Of a stretch of 6,382 nt of DNA, positions 5,281 through 6,382 are shown piece after piece. Where the stretch lies: positions 1-6,382 of the forward strand of contig RFNL01000407.1 in the NCBI GenBank assembly GCA_009927195.1, given 5' to 3'. The notes under the pieces were generated by a model. That model was not told the origin of the DNA and did no database searches. It worked only from the letters and a program-made list of their open reading frames with translations. Made by a program: the position numbers and the translations under genes. How positions within the stretch are numbered: the first letter of the stretch is position 1; every line of letters begins with the position of its first letter. Source of the DNA: Betaproteobacteria bacterium. Its GTDB lineage: Bacteria; Pseudomonadota; Gammaproteobacteria; Burkholderiales; Burkholderiaceae_C.

Positions 5281-5700
5281 TCAGCTGATGTGGGCGCGCA
5301 TCCAATCTGGCAGCGGCGCAGATTTTTGGGCTGGAAAATCCACCCAGATCGTCGTAGCCCCGCCAGCGGCATGGATCACCCCGGCCTGGTCCACGGGTTC
5401 AAACGTGGCCCAGGACTCAAATGAACTTCGACCCAGATCGCTGACATACATCTTCATGCGAACGTCGCAGGGATATTTCAGCTGCTTGTAAAAGTTGCAA
5501 AACACATTCACGATCACCGGCCCCTGCCCCGTCGGATTGGGCTCGCAGCCAATCGCGGTGAACCACTCGATGCGAATGGTCTCCATGAACCGCAAGTAGC
5601 TGGCATTGTTCAAATGGCCCATGGCATCCATATCCCCCCAGCGAATGGGCATGACCATCTCGTGAACGAGTTTTTTCAACGCCGGAATTTCCAAGTTCAT
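5281..5700 (-). CDS. Acyl-CoA thioesterase, hotdog fold (4HBT/YbgC-like)
   Basis: Predicted to hydrolyse acyl-CoA thioesters in the cytoplasm. The N-terminal strand-helix motif RWGDMDAMGHLNNASYLRFM (20-39) is the family hallmark; D25 corresponds to the catalytic aspartate of 4-hydroxybenzoyl-CoA thioesterase (D17), with G28-H29 and N31-N32 beside it. A following segment, FCNFYKQLKYP with GRSSF, matches the long strands of the hotdog sheet. The length of 139 residues is normal for a single-domain protein acting as a dimer or tetramer. I chose the ATG at 5700, which has AAAGG (5707-5711) 6 bases upstream; a TTG at 5718 would add MIQRWP but lies across that ribosome binding site. The gene converges on the peroxidase-like gene and is divergent from the ETF-QO gene. 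Substrate chain length is not predictable from the sequence. Confidence 0.87.
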   Translation of the reverse strand: MNLEIPALKKLVHEMVMPIRWGDMDAMGHLNNASYLRFMETIRIEWFTAIGCEPNPTGQGPVIVNVFCNFYKQLKYPCDVRMKMYVSDLGRSSFESWATFEPVDQAGVIHAAGGATTIWVDFPAQKSAPLPDWMRAHIS

Positions 5701-5722
5701 GGGCCACCTTTGGATCAAATCT

Positions 5723-5781
5723 ATGGCGCAAAGCCATGGGGAAGAAGGGACTGCATCGACAACCGTGGTCTCGCACAGTCC
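5723..5781. repeat. Short inverted repeats upstream of the thioesterase gene
   Basis: Two inverted repeats lie in the 158-base gap between the thioesterase and ETF-QO genes: ATGGC (5723-5727) with GCCAT (5733-5737), a 5-base loop, and GGACTG (5748-5753) with CAGTCC (5776-5781), separated by 22 bases. They could be operator half-sites for one or both divergent promoters. Arms this short arise by chance fairly often, so the call is tentative. Confidence 0.22.
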
Positions 5782-5819
5782 ATGTGATTATCCTCACCAG
5801 GGCGCCACACCTGCCCAAT

Positions 5820-5825
5820 TAGAAT
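5820..5825 (+). promoter_or_regulatory. Candidate -10 box for the ETF-QO gene
   Basis: TAGAAT matches TATAAT at 5 of 6 positions and lies 33 bases before the ATG at 5859, giving a short leader that contains the GAGGA ribosome binding site (5850-5854). I see no clear -35 at the proper spacing (5797-5802 is CCAGGG). Confidence 0.42.
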
Positions 5826-5858
5826 GTGAAACCGTCAACACAGCCATTTGAGGACACG

Positions 5859-6382
5859 ATGACCGCAGCCGAAATCCTTGCCGAACACGGACCCCGCGAA
5901 GCCATGGCGTACGACGTGGTCGTGATCGGTGCTGGGCCGGCCGGTCTGTCCACGGCCATTCGTTTGAAGCAACTGGCACAGGAAAAAGGACAAGAGGTAT
6001 CGGTTGTGGTGCTGGAAAAAGGGTCGGAACCCGGTGCGCATATTTTGTCGGGCGCCATCATGGACCCGCGCGCCATCACCGAGCTGTTCCCCGACTGGAA
6101 GGCCATGGGTGCGCCTTTGAACCAACCGGTGACCGACGATGCGTTCATGTTTTTCACGGAAAAAAGCGCCATGCGCACCCCCAATTGGCTGCTGCCCGAG
6201 TGCTTTCAAAACCACGGCAATTACATCGTCAGTTTGGGCGATGTGACCCGCTGGCTGGCCCTGCAGGCCGAGACCTTGGGGGTTGAGATCTTTCCGGGTT
6301 TCGCGGCCGCCGAAGTGCTCTACACCGAGACCGGCGCTGTCAAAGGCGTTGCCACCGGCAACATGGGGGTGGGCAAAGACGG
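5859..6382 (+). CDS. Electron-transfer-flavoprotein:ubiquinone oxidoreductase (3' partial)
   Basis: N-terminal 174 residues of ETF-QO (ETF dehydrogenase), a membrane-associated FAD and 4Fe-4S enzyme of about 550 residues. It takes electrons from reduced ETF, and so from acyl-CoA dehydrogenases, and gives them to ubiquinone. The frame is open to the window edge, so the FAD-domain remainder and C-terminal iron-sulfur cluster are not seen. Visible evidence is the FAD-binding motif GAGPAG (24-29) in DVVVIGAGPAGLSTAIRLKQ, then the acidic strand end VVLEKGSEPGAHILSGAIMD, which is highly characteristic of ETF-QO. The start ATG is supported by GAGGA at 5850-5854; a later ATG (residue 16, MAYDVV) is possible, but the leading EILAEHGPREAM is as expected for beta-proteobacterial homologues. 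The etfAB genes are not in the window. Confidence 0.93.
   Translation, partial: MTAAEILAEHGPREAMAYDVVVIGAGPAGLSTAIRLKQLAQEKGQEVSVVVLEKGSEPGAHILSGAIMDPRAITELFPDWKAMGAPLNQPVTDDAFMFFTEKSAMRTPNWLLPECFQNHGNYIVSLGDVTRWLALQAETLGVEIFPGFAAAEVLYTETGAVKGVATGNMGVGKD

Noticed and set aside
4682..5305. 207-aa open frame on the - strand, antisense to the peroxidase-like gene.
   Set aside because: Shadow of a conserved gene with its own ribosome binding site; the product has no domain pattern.
5835..6215. Open frames of 121-126 aa on the - strand over the start of the ETF-QO gene.
   Set aside because: The + strand frame from 5859 is clearly ETF-QO and runs off the window without a stop; the antisense frames have no recognisable features.

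Overview
The window looks like ordinary chromosomal DNA of a betaproteobacterium, most likely Burkholderiales (Comamonadaceae/Limnohabitans-like). This is inferred from the protein flavour (LivM/LivG/LivF, ScoA/ScoB and an ETF-QO with the beta-type N-terminus), moderate-to-high GC, frequent TTG-leucine codons and short intergenic gaps. No database search was possible. I found no phage, transposon, CRISPR or defence genes.

Layout. Bases 1-2330 (+) hold the end of a branched-chain amino acid (HAAT-family) ABC transporter operon: a membrane permease cut at its 5' end (livM), then two ATPases (livG, livF), joined by 4- and 8-base overlaps. Bases 2331-3100 hold two small orphan genes facing each other: a 77-aa two-helix membrane protein (+), possibly translated from a leaderless mRNA, and a 119-aa exported protein with four cysteines in its mature part (-). 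Bases 3105-3178 (+) encode tRNA-Gly(CCC) with an encoded CCA end. Bases 3234-4584 (-) encode the two subunits of succinyl-CoA:3-oxoacid CoA-transferase (scoA then scoB, one base apart). Divergent from them is a 190-aa AhpD/carboxymuconolactone-decarboxylase-like 'peroxidase-related' protein (4700-5272, +). It converges after 8 bases on a hotdog-fold acyl-CoA thioesterase (5281-5700, -). From 5859 (+) to the right edge runs the N-terminal third of electron-transfer-flavoprotein:ubiquinone oxidoreductase (ETF-QO).

How the genes fit together. The right half has an acyl-CoA theme: ScoAB activates acetoacetate with succinyl-CoA, the thioesterase releases acids from CoA, and ETF-QO passes electrons from acyl-CoA dehydrogenases (fatty acid or branched-chain amino acid breakdown) to ubiquinone. 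The Liv transporter may import amino acids whose breakdown feeds the same reactions. These genes lie in several transcription units on both strands, so this is a shared metabolic neighbourhood, not one operon.

I did not find a convincing undescribed system. The points most worth a second look are the two uncharacterised small proteins, the inverted repeat in the scoAB/peroxidase divergent promoter region, and the mismatch in the tRNA-Gly(CCC) anticodon stem.
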